A program made the position numbers and the translations under genes. From contig CAZWGB010000007.1 of the NCBI GenBank assembly GCA_964633465.1, positions 1-40,021 of the forward strand: 40,021 bases of DNA. The letters are read 5' to 3'. The DNA is from DTSX01 sp964633465. Its GTDB lineage: Bacteria > Pseudomonadota > Gammaproteobacteria > Steroidobacterales > UBA11654. Shown piece by piece: positions 24,093 through 31,052 of this stretch. Position 1 is the stretch's first letter, and each line of letters opens with the position of its first letter. The notes beneath the pieces were generated by a model. The model had not been told where the DNA came from and ran no database searches. It saw only the letters and a program-made list of their open reading frames with translations.

Positions 24093-25714
24093 AGGAAATT
24101 CCCAGCCCTCAGCAGGTCCTCTAAAGTATCAATATCAAGCCAATGTCCCGTGGTGTATACAACTTTCACTTTAATTCCCTCGGAAACAAGATGAGTAAAC
24201 AAATGATGAAACTTGGCTGCATTAAAATCAGTTTCCTTTTGCATTTTATTCATCGATTCATTGATTACTGGAATAATGTTTTTAGAAAACTTTGCTACCC
24301 CCATCCATTCACCATCAATTATTTTAGGGTCCAGATTTTCGGCTGATATTTTTAGAAAAATTTCATGGCTATATGAATCTCTGGAATGGGGCTCAGAACA
24401 GTGAACATAGTCCGCCGCTCGTTCTTTATTAACAGAATCCTGCCATTGGGTATCAACAACGATGACAATATCGTCTTCAAAGCCATCCATCAACTGCAGC
24501 AGATATGGTTTAAACAAAACATCACCAAAAGAAACGAAAAGGTCCTGATTGAGGTTTATACCAACAAGTGCTTTCTGAAAAGAAACTAATTCGCTGGTAT
24601 CTGCATACTCATCATTGTCAACATAGCGGAGACTGGGCAAATCAATGGCTTCTTTTTGAAATCCACGGACAACAGTAATTTCTTTGATGCCATGACTGGT
24701 ATAGACATCAACAATATGGCTCAGGATTGGCCTTTCCTTTATTTCAAGCATGGATTTAGGTATTTCTTCGGTCAACCTGCCCATTGCGGAGCCTCTCGAG
24801 GCAGCAAGTATGATCGCTGATTTAGTTTTTGATGATTGAGGAAGATACAATTCTTCTGCTTGCAACAACTCAGAGACACCTTGCAGCCTGAAGATTTCAC
24901 TGACACTGGCTATCCTATGTTCCATTTTGACTACGGACTGTTCTTGCATTATTGAAGTAGCTGTCTGTTGCATCGCTTCAATTGAGCTTCGAATCATATG
25001 ATTGGCCCAGATGGCAATGGAAAAACCTGCCTGTGCAAAAATTTCTGTTGGGGTAGAGTAATACTTCGTTGGGACTATAATTACAGGCAATCGATCACCC
25101 CACTCCTCTTGAAAAGCAAGAATTTCTGAAGGATTGGTCATGGCACTATGAATTAAAATAGCATCGGAACCTGCCTGTCGATAAGCTTCCGCTCTTTTGA
25201 TGGCTTCACTTAACCCCCAACCGGCAATAAATGCCTCAACTCTCGTGACAATTGAGAATAGATCATCTTTTTGTGCGTCTTTGCCTGCCTTGATTCGACT
25301 GCAAAATTCATCGATGTCTGCCAATTGCTGCTTGTTGCCCCCTATGAAGCTATTGGTTTTTGGATAGAGCTTATCCTCTATGCATACGGCTGCAATTTCC
25401 CTTTGCTCAAGTTTTCCGATTAACCGTCGAACATTATTAAAATTTCCATATCCAGTGTCCCCATCAAGCATGATAGGAATAGAAGTTGCATCCGACATGA
25501 ATTCAAGTACTTCCAATATTTGTGTCCAGCTAGCCTCATTGCTATCTCGTACTCCATACTGTGCCGAAATTGCCAGCCCGCCTGCCCATAGACCCTTGAA
25601 TCCCGATTCTTCTGCTATTTTTGCACTGATACCATTGTGTGACTCAAGTAAAAATTCTAGAATTTCGCTGTCAAGTAAGGACCTAAATTGACTGGTTTTC
25701 TTTTCTTTAGTCAT
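24089..25714 (-). CDS. Phosphoenolpyruvate mutase fused to a nucleotidyltransferase
   Basis: 541 residues from the ATG at 25714; reading back to 25840 would run 110 bases into the ubiD-like gene and adds no family sequence. Residues 1-290 form the PEP mutase (isocitrate-lyase superfamily) that makes the C-P bond: DGDTGYGN (84-91) and the diagnostic EDKLYPKTNS (113-122), the EDK-x4-K-x-N-S signature that separates mutases from lyases. Residues 299-541 form a nucleotidyltransferase with IILAASRGSAMGRL, a Lys320 in IPKSML, and NDEYADTSELVSF (367-379), a motif related to LicC/PntC. GGAG is close upstream (three-base spacer). The fusion suggests CMP-activation of the phosphonate; whether it acts on AEP or another intermediate is unknown. 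Confidence 0.92.
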   Translation of the reverse strand: MTKEKKTSQFRSLLDSEILEFLLESHNGISAKIAEESGFKGLWAGGLAISAQYGVRDSNEASWTQILEVLEFMSDATSIPIMLDGDTGYGNFNNVRRLIGKLEQREIAAVCIEDKLYPKTNSFIGGNKQQLADIDEFCSRIKAGKDAQKDDLFSIVTRVEAFIAGWGLSEAIKRAEAYRQAGSDAILIHSAMTNPSEILAFQEEWGDRLPVIIVPTKYYSTPTEIFAQAGFSIAIWANHMIRSSIEAMQQTATSIMQEQSVVKMEHRIASVSEIFRLQGVSELLQAEELYLPQSSKTKSAIILAASRGSAMGRLTEEIPKSMLEIKERPILSHIVDVYTSHGIKEITVVRGFQKEAIDLPSLRYVDNDEYADTSELVSFQKALVGINLNQDLFVSFGDVLFKPYLLQLMDGFEDDIVIVVDTQWQDSVNKERAADYVHCSEPHSRDSYSHEIFLKISAENLDPKIIDGEWMGVAKFSKNIIPVINESMNKMQKETDFNAAKFHHLFTHLVSEGIKVKVVYTTGHWLDIDTLEDLLRAGNFL

Positions 25715-25730
25715 TCGCTCCAAACGATAA

Positions 25731-27230
25731 TCACAATAATCCTTTAAATTTCTCAGCAATTGCCTCAACATCTTCGGCATCAGCATTACTGTATTCAGGA
25801 TAGGATTGGAATCGTTCTGGAATCTTGATGGTCGCATCAAACCCTATCTGCTCAGATTGAAGGGCAATCCCATGTCCTGGATCTTTTTCCGCGGAAGGAT
25901 CCATTAAAAAAGCGTGGCCTGATTTGTTGATGATGGAATCTGTGTATGGTTGTACCCTGGTATTGATTGCCCACTCTATTTCAGATAAATCATAAGGGTT
26001 GACATCGGGACCAACGACGACGACGACTTTTGCTGTTTTACCCCACCTTCCACTTGCATCCCAAACGGATTGCACAACAAACTTACCAAAATCAGGGCGA
26101 GGTTTTTGGGCACCATCAACAGATAATTGAACAAAATAACTTAAATTCGGGGTCACAACGACATCTTGAACTTCAGGGATTTTAGACTGCAAATCACTCA
26201 ACACTTCCCCCTCGATCGGCAAACAAGCCATATAATTGTGATCAAAGGGTGGTTCCATTTCCATTGTCGAATACCATATCGGGTTTTTCCGATGGGTGAT
26301 GGATTGAATCTCTATCAAAGGAAAAAGTTGTGCATCATCATAGTAACCAACAGGATTGGAGTGCGGACCAATGGCAACGTCGCGTTCTGGTAAAAATGTA
26401 CCCTCTAGTATCCATTCAGCTTTAGCAGGGACTGCTATATCAATCGTCTCGCAGTCTACTACATCCACTGGTTCGCCTCTCAAGCCTCCTGCAAAATCCA
26501 TTTCATCCAATCCAAAAGGTATGCTTGTCGCTGCAGCTACTTGTATAACAGGATCAACAACACATGCGATGGCTACTTCAAGAGGCTGATTCATCTCTTG
26601 TGCCTTTGCCCAGTGTATTCCAACATCGTTGCCTGGGGGGTTCCAAAAAGAGAAAATTGATAGGCATTTCTTTTGCTCGTCTTCGGAATAAACATCGCCG
26701 TGAGGATGTGAAGCATTCCACAACTGGGTTAGACGATAACAACCTGTGTTGAGTGCACCCGTATCTGGATCTTTTGTTATCACTACAGCATTTGTGATAT
26801 AGGCCGGTCCCTCTTTTCCAAACCACACATGGGGCAGTTGTTTTCCTATATCAATGTCTTTACGATCAATTTTTACCTGTTTACATGGTGCTTTAGAACT
26901 TTCAATCTTTCTGGGTTTGTGCCACAAAGATTGATCGGTTAAAACTTCAACATGCCTAAGTTTGCCGTCCAGTGGATTTTCTTTACCCAGAATCATGGAT
27001 GTTCTTTCACGAGTACCATATGGATTAAACAATACAGGGATATCAGGACAATTGTATCCAGATAAGTTATTAAGCATCAAAGCAGGTCCATTTGAATTGT
27101 GTATAAACCTCATCAAGGGTTGCAATTCTGATGTTCCCCTTGCCACATTCAGTTCTATATCAATCTGTTTTAATTGATCTTTGCTCTTGAGTAACTGAAT
27201 AAACCCTCGCATGTCATCAAATGCAATCAT
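25731..27230 (-). CDS. UbiD-family protein with both acidic catalytic residues replaced
   Basis: 499 residues with the full UbiD fold: DMRGFIQLL at the start, the prenyl-FMN-binding ITKDPDTGALNTGCYRLTQL with Asn161 and Arg166, AGGLRGEPVDVVDCETIDIAVPAKAEWILEG, and the C-terminal dimerisation part. UbiD enzymes are prenyl-FMN-dependent (de)carboxylases using an Arg-Glu-Glu/Asp set. The two acids normally lie in a PEGP-x-G-E/D-x2-GYY segment; here it reads AIGPHSNPVGYY, so they are Ile287 and Asn292, while the Arg remains. The role in ubiquinone synthesis is therefore doubtful. It is the first gene of the run leading into PEP mutase (16-base gap), and ubiX lies 1.5 kb away. It may be a decarboxylase with altered chemistry or have another role; substrate unknown. 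Confidence 0.8.
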   Translation of the reverse strand: MIAFDDMRGFIQLLKSKDQLKQIDIELNVARGTSELQPLMRFIHNSNGPALMLNNLSGYNCPDIPVLFNPYGTRERTSMILGKENPLDGKLRHVEVLTDQSLWHKPRKIESSKAPCKQVKIDRKDIDIGKQLPHVWFGKEGPAYITNAVVITKDPDTGALNTGCYRLTQLWNASHPHGDVYSEDEQKKCLSIFSFWNPPGNDVGIHWAKAQEMNQPLEVAIACVVDPVIQVAAATSIPFGLDEMDFAGGLRGEPVDVVDCETIDIAVPAKAEWILEGTFLPERDVAIGPHSNPVGYYDDAQLFPLIEIQSITHRKNPIWYSTMEMEPPFDHNYMACLPIEGEVLSDLQSKIPEVQDVVVTPNLSYFVQLSVDGAQKPRPDFGKFVVQSVWDASGRWGKTAKVVVVVGPDVNPYDLSEIEWAINTRVQPYTDSIINKSGHAFLMDPSAEKDPGHGIALQSEQIGFDATIKIPERFQSYPEYSNADAEDVEAIAEKFKGLL

Positions 27231-27247
27231 CTTGTCCTAACTCCTAA

Positions 27248-27275
27248 GTTGCAGCCAATGCTGGATATTTGCAAC
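27248..27275. promoter_or_regulatory. Inverted repeat in the ubiD-like leader, possible operator or hairpin
   Basis: GTTGCA at 27248-27253 and TGCAAC at 27270-27275 form perfect six-base arms 16 bases apart, with a smaller CCA/TGG pair inside. It lies between the -10 element at 27290 and the gene start at 27230. It could bind a dimeric repressor or fold in the RNA leader; the sequence cannot decide. Confidence 0.35.
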
Positions 27276-27289
27276 TATAAAAAATGAAT

Positions 27290-27298
27290 ATTATACCA
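27290..27298 (-). promoter_or_regulatory. Extended -10 promoter of the ubiD-like / AEP operon
   Basis: On the minus strand TGG followed by TATAAT (27298-27290) is a perfect extended -10. The start would be near 27283, giving a leader of about 53 bases with AGGAG 11 bases before the ATG at 27230. It is the only good promoter seen upstream of the five-gene run down to 21102. Confidence 0.55.
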
Positions 27299-27368
27299 AG
27301 ATAAACATTAGGATAATTTTTTTGTAAGCTATAGAATAACCCACTGGTTTGTATTTCTGAGGAATGAT

Positions 27369-28157
27369 ATGGAACGAAAAGTTGCGATAGTTACCGGTTC
27401 GGCAACCGGTGTTGGTGCTGCTACTGCGATTTTGCTTGCTGAAAAAGGATGCAATGTAATTATCAACTACACCAAAAGCAAGAAAGAAGCAGATGAGACA
27501 GCAGAGATCATTCGAAATAAAGGAGTTGAGGTTATTGTTTGCCAAGGAGATGTTGCAAACGATGATGATTGCAGAGCAATGGCTCAAGCAGCAGTTGATG
27601 TTTGGGGTAGAATTGATTATTTGGTTAACAATGCAGGAAAAACAAAATTCAATCCATTCCCTAATTTGGAAGGTTTAAAGAAAGAGGATTTTCTTGATAT
27701 CTATGCGGTAAATGTTGTCGGAGCTTATCAAATGATAAGGGCAGTTGAACCGCACATGAGAAAATTAGGCCAAGGTGCCATTGTTAATAATTCTTCCATT
27801 GGTGGGGTAACGGGGATTGGTTCTTCAATTGCCTATGCAGCCTCTAAAGCAGCCTTAAATATGATGACTAAATCTCTTGCACACGTTCTTGGGCCTGAAA
27901 TTAGAATTAACAGTGTTGCTCCGGGGATGATTCAAACAAGATGGCTTAAAGAAGGTCTGCAAGATGAAGCTTATGAAAAAATGCTTCAGCAAGCCCAAAA
28001 ACAATTGCCACTAAAAGAAGTTGCGACAGCAGAGGATGTAGCTGAATCTCTAGTCTGGTTTTTGGAAGGGGCTAAGTTGGTTACGGGAGAAATATTGATT
28101 GTTGATAGTGGTATTCACCTTGGAATACTACCAGGCTATTCAAGAGGTGACGACTGA
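27369..28157 (+). CDS. Short-chain dehydrogenase/reductase
   Basis: 262-residue SDR of the classical type. The cofactor site is TGSATGVG (9-16), the NNAG motif is present at about 87-90, and the active site has a Ser in NNSSIGG with Tyr156 and Lys160 (YAASK). INSVAPGMIQTRW follows, as in FabG-like enzymes. GAGGA lies five bases before the ATG. A general alcohol or keto-group oxidoreductase is all that can be said. It is divergent from the ubiD-like gene across a 138-base gap and close to ubiX and the alpha/beta-hydrolase, so it could act in the same catabolic route (inference). Confidence 0.88.
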   Translation: MERKVAIVTGSATGVGAATAILLAEKGCNVIINYTKSKKEADETAEIIRNKGVEVIVCQGDVANDDDCRAMAQAAVDVWGRIDYLVNNAGKTKFNPFPNLEGLKKEDFLDIYAVNVVGAYQMIRAVEPHMRKLGQGAIVNNSSIGGVTGIGSSIAYAASKAALNMMTKSLAHVLGPEIRINSVAPGMIQTRWLKEGLQDEAYEKMLQQAQKQLPLKEVATAEDVAESLVWFLEGAKLVTGEILIVDSGIHLGILPGYSRGDD

Positions 28158-28170
28158 TTATCAAGTCTGT

Positions 28171-28689
28171 CTATTCTTTTACCAACCAAGTTTGATTCTT
28201 AAGTTCAATCTCTTCTTTTGAACCAAAACTCAAAGAATTATCCAACAAGCGAATCCAATCGGGATCAAAGCTGAAAAGACTTATTGAATTAAATTGCTTT
28301 GCTATTTTCTTTTCATCATCCGTCTCAGGCAATTCCAAAAGCCGATTAATGGAATCAAATTTTTTCCTGTACGCGTTGAGAATATCCTTACGATGCTGCT
28401 CTGGAACTTTGTAAGCAACGCCTTGTAATTGCAAACCTTTGATCTGCATCCAATCGCTGACATCTTGATTAATTGTTGCTGATACCCTTTTGTTCTTTAA
28501 AAGACCCTGGATATGTTTGGATTCCTCAAAGGAAATAAAATAAATATTGAGTTTTTCATCGGAAACATAAAAAACACTTGCAGACCATAATTCTCCTTCA
28601 GCTGATGTTGCAATTGATATGGTGTGGTGTTTGGAGAGAAATAATTCTATGCGTTGGATTAAATCTTTTAAATGATCATCACTACTCAT
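28171..28689 (-). CDS. Pyridoxamine-5'-phosphate oxidase-fold (FMN-binding split-barrel) protein
   Basis: 172 residues from the ATG at 28689, which overlaps the ubiX stop by eight bases (ATGAGTAG). The order HHTISIATSAEGELWSASVFYVSDE, then LNIYFISFEESKHIQGLLKNKRVSATINQD, matches the YhbP/PNPOx-like split barrel in which a flavin or related cofactor binds. Such proteins are mostly uncharacterised flavin or haem binders. Translational coupling to the flavin prenyltransferase gene suggests a flavin-linked role. It is convergent with the SDR gene, with a 13-base gap. Confidence 0.7.
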   Translation of the reverse strand: MSSDDHLKDLIQRIELFLSKHHTISIATSAEGELWSASVFYVSDEKLNIYFISFEESKHIQGLLKNKRVSATINQDVSDWMQIKGLQLQGVAYKVPEQHRKDILNAYRKKFDSINRLLELPETDDEKKIAKQFNSISLFSFDPDWIRLLDNSLSFGSKEEIELKNQTWLVKE

Positions 28690-29263
28690 TTTTTGAGCCA
28701 ACACCTTGCCATCTTTTCACAACCTCATTATCAAGCCCAATTAAATCCAAGACTCTCCCAACAGTGTGATTAATGATGTCATCAATCGATTCTGGATGAT
28801 TATAAAAAGCAGGGTTCGGTGGAACAAGGGTTGTCCCCATCAGTGATGCTTTGTAAAGAAGATCGCAATGACCTGTATGCAATGGAGTCTCTCTTGGGAC
28901 TAGGATCAATTGTCTTTTTTCCTTCAAAACCACATCAGCCGCCCTGACAATGAGATTGTTGGCATAGGAAGTAACTACTCCTGATAAAGTTCTCATCGAG
29001 CAAGGGATAATAACCATCGCCTTGGTTTTAAACGAACCACTTGCAATGGTCGCACCTAAATTCCTATTGCTGTGAACAACATCTGCCAACTGCTCAATAG
29101 CTTTCAGATCGAAATCGGTTTCAAGAGAAATATTCAATTTACCACCTGGGGTAATTACCAAATGCGTCTCAATGTCTGAAAGATCCTGCAAAATCTGAAG
29201 CATGCGAATCCCATAAATGACTCCGCTCGCACCAGAAATTCCAACAATTATCCTGTCCATCAT
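28682..29263 (-). CDS. ubiX: Flavin prenyltransferase UbiX
   Basis: About 193 residues. UbiX adds a dimethylallyl group to FMN, giving the prenylated flavin used by UbiD-family enzymes. Diagnostic motifs are GISGASGVIYGIRML near the N-terminus, ASGSFKTKAMVIIPCSMRTLSG in the middle, and LVPRETPLH plus a late LM...PPNPAFY segment. The ATG at 29263 (or the next codon, also ATG) is preferred; the frame could open at GTG 29269. There is no ribosome-binding site, and TATAAT at 29275-29270 is so near that the mRNA may start at the ATG itself. The UbiD-like protein 1.5 kb away is the evident client candidate. Confidence 0.92.
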   Translation of the reverse strand: MMDRIIVGISGASGVIYGIRMLQILQDLSDIETHLVITPGGKLNISLETDFDLKAIEQLADVVHSNRNLGATIASGSFKTKAMVIIPCSMRTLSGVVTSYANNLIVRAADVVLKEKRQLILVPRETPLHTGHCDLLYKASLMGTTLVPPNPAFYNHPESIDDIINHTVGRVLDLIGLDNEVVKRWQGVGSKNE

Positions 29264-29269
29264 CAGCAC

Positions 29270-29275
29270 ATTATA
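29270..29275 (-). promoter_or_regulatory. -10 element placing the ubiX transcript start at the ATG
   Basis: Perfect TATAAT on the minus strand, seven bases before the ATG at 29263. With normal geometry transcription would begin at or next to the start codon, a leaderless message. No convincing -35 is seen. Confidence 0.4.
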
Positions 29276-29353
29276 ACTTTTAAGCTTAGAGAATCTATTT
29301 TAAATGGGTCTTGGTTTCAGTTCTGAGTAATTCAACTTTATACTAGCTATCTA

Positions 29354-30154
29354 ATGAAAAACATAAGAAAAGCCTATGTTGATATTGGCAGTGGTCAAAT
29401 TCACTACCTTCACTCAAAAGGTCAAGGTATACCTTTATTGCTTTTTCATAGAACGCCAGCGAGTTCTGTGATCTACAAGAGAATGATGAAAAGAATGGTG
29501 GGCAGTCGACCAATTTATGCATTAGATACCCCAGGATTTGGAGAATCATTTAACCCTGAAGGAATGCCTGAAATAAAGGATTATCGAGATTGGTTTTGTG
29601 AAGCGATTGACAATCTTGGAATCTCATCCTTCCATCTCTATGGCCATCATACAGGAACACACATTGCTACTGAAATTGCCGTTCATTGGAAAAATAGGGT
29701 GAAATCGTTAATGCTCAATGGTGTTGCGTATCTTTCAGAGAAAGCACGACTAGAATTCGGCAAAAAAATACTTCCTGCTGCAAGACCGGATGAAGAAGGT
29801 AAATATTTGATGGAAACTTGGAATATCATTAAAAGCCTTTTTCCAACATTTGATCGAGATCTTGTTCATTTGGAATTCATAGGAGCTTTAAGAGCGGTAG
29901 ATGGAAGAGATCAAGCATTCCGTGCGATTTGGGAACAAGAATTTACGAAAGTTCTTGGGCAGGTAGAATGCCCTTTGTTTGCTATGTCCGCAGCCAATGA
30001 TTTCTTTGCAGCCAGGCTTGAGCGAATAAAAGAAGACTTTCCATCTGCACGCATAGCATTGCTTGGAAATGCAATTGTGGCATCCCCTGAGCTGGATACC
30101 AATAACACAGTCAAACTGTTAAATGAATTTATGACTGATATTGAGTCTGGTTAA
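29354..30154 (+). CDS. Alpha/beta-hydrolase-fold protein with a His at the nucleophile position
   Basis: 266 residues. The fold is clear: GQGIPLLLFHRTPASS, then ALDTPGFGESFNPEG, then the nucleophile elbow LYGHHTGTHIA. In normal members the elbow is G-x-S-x-G; here it is GHHTG (97-101) with His99 where Ser, Asp or Cys is expected. The acid position has Asp216 (AAND), but the usual catalytic His near the C-terminus is Asn239 (LLGNAIVAS). A classical hydrolytic triad is therefore absent, so hydrolysis is doubtful; it might be a lyase, a C-C bond enzyme or a binding protein. TATACT at 29339-29344 lies nine bases before the ATG, with no ribosome-binding site. It overlaps the DUF4399 gene by four bases, convergent. 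Confidence 0.8.
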   Translation: MKNIRKAYVDIGSGQIHYLHSKGQGIPLLLFHRTPASSVIYKRMMKRMVGSRPIYALDTPGFGESFNPEGMPEIKDYRDWFCEAIDNLGISSFHLYGHHTGTHIATEIAVHWKNRVKSLMLNGVAYLSEKARLEFGKKILPAARPDEEGKYLMETWNIIKSLFPTFDRDLVHLEFIGALRAVDGRDQAFRAIWEQEFTKVLGQVECPLFAMSAANDFFAARLERIKEDFPSARIALLGNAIVASPELDTNNTVKLLNEFMTDIESG

Positions 30155-30573
30155 GGTACGATTCTTATTTCAATCTTTTCAGAAATCAGCGGCGGTTGGT
30201 GTGGAATATGACTTCCATCCCCTAATAACAATTGCAGTGTGTGCAAACCTGGCTCTAAATCCAGAAGAACACGATCTTGGGCTTTGCCAAAATGTAGATG
30301 GTTATTATCACTGGGTATAGGCATTCCGAGATCTGGCAGTTCGTTGTCAATAATCAAGTGATGATGACCGGTATCGGTTGCATAGGTTCCTGCAGGCGCA
30401 AGTTCCATACCATCCAAAGCAAAAACAATTTCAACGGGTGACTGAACAAGAGCACCATTTTCTGGTGATTCTATATAGACTCTAGGTGCGGCTGCGGACA
30501 CGATACCCGAAAAGAAGAGGATAAAAATGTTGATGAAATGTTGGGCTGGCAAAAATTTTGATTTATGAACCAT
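30151..30573 (-). CDS. Exported DUF4399 protein
   Basis: 140 residues with an N-terminal hydrophobic signal ending near SAAA (about residue 29). The mature part has the DUF4399 pattern: RVYIESPENGALVQSPVEIVFALDGMELAPAG, then TGHHHLIID, NHLHFGKAQ, and a final LQLLLGDGSHIPHQPP. The several conserved histidines (GHHHL, NNHLHFG) suggest metal binding (inference). The fold is likely a periplasmic beta-sandwich, and no function is established to my knowledge. It follows the EVE gene by 11 bases on the same strand. Confidence 0.8.
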   Translation of the reverse strand: MVHKSKFLPAQHFINIFILFFSGIVSAAAPRVYIESPENGALVQSPVEIVFALDGMELAPAGTYATDTGHHHLIIDNELPDLGMPIPSDNNHLHFGKAQDRVLLDLEPGLHTLQLLLGDGSHIPHQPPLISEKIEIRIVP

Positions 30574-30584
30574 TGGTCAATGTC

Positions 30585-31037
30585 TCACTCCATATCAAGT
30601 ATATACTGCCATTCGATCTTTGAAAGGGGTAAAACAGAAAGCCTGTTGCCTCTTTGCAGTAACTTCATGTCTGCAATCTGTTTTTGCTGTCTCAACTCAC
30701 CCAGTGTGATCATCCTATCCAAATGTCTTAGATAGCTAACATCAACCATTAACCATCTTGGGTTTTCTGGATCACTTTTAGAGTCAAAATATTTCTCATT
30801 CGGATCAAAAGCTGTGTGATCCGGGTAAGCCTTGCTTGCAATCTCCATGGTCCCCACAATCCCTGGTTCCTTGCAATTTGAATGGTAAAAAAAAGCCTTA
30901 TCGCCAACCTGCATTTTATCCCTGAAAAAATTTCTCACCTGATAATTTCTGATTCCATCCCAATGATCCACCCCAAAAGATTGTAAATCATCAATACTGT
31001 AAGTATCGGGTTCGGATTTCATTAACCAGTATTGCAT
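30585..31037 (-). CDS. EVE-domain protein
   Basis: 150 residues, the whole length being an EVE (PUA-like) domain: MQYWLMKSEPDTYSIDDL at the start, WDGIRNYQVRNFFRDKMQVGDKAFFYHSN, and GIVGTMEIASKAYPDHTAFDP. EVE domains bind modified bases in RNA or DNA; the single-domain bacterial proteins are widespread and mostly uncharacterised. TATAAG at 31051-31046 lies about nine bases before the ATG and no ribosome-binding site is present. It is 15 bases beyond the end of the carboxylesterase gene. Confidence 0.9.
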   Translation of the reverse strand: MQYWLMKSEPDTYSIDDLQSFGVDHWDGIRNYQVRNFFRDKMQVGDKAFFYHSNCKEPGIVGTMEIASKAYPDHTAFDPNEKYFDSKSDPENPRWLMVDVSYLRHLDRMITLGELRQQKQIADMKLLQRGNRLSVLPLSKIEWQYILDME

Positions 31038-31052
31038 GCTTCTAGCTTATAT

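Noticed and set aside
25715..25840. PEP mutase starting at 25840
   Set aside because: This would overlap the ubiD-like gene by 110 bases and add sequence foreign to the family; ATG 25714 begins the conserved part.
25731..27230. Calling the UbiD-family protein the ubiquinone-synthesis decarboxylase
   Set aside because: The two acidic catalytic positions are replaced and the gene is placed with phosphonate synthesis.
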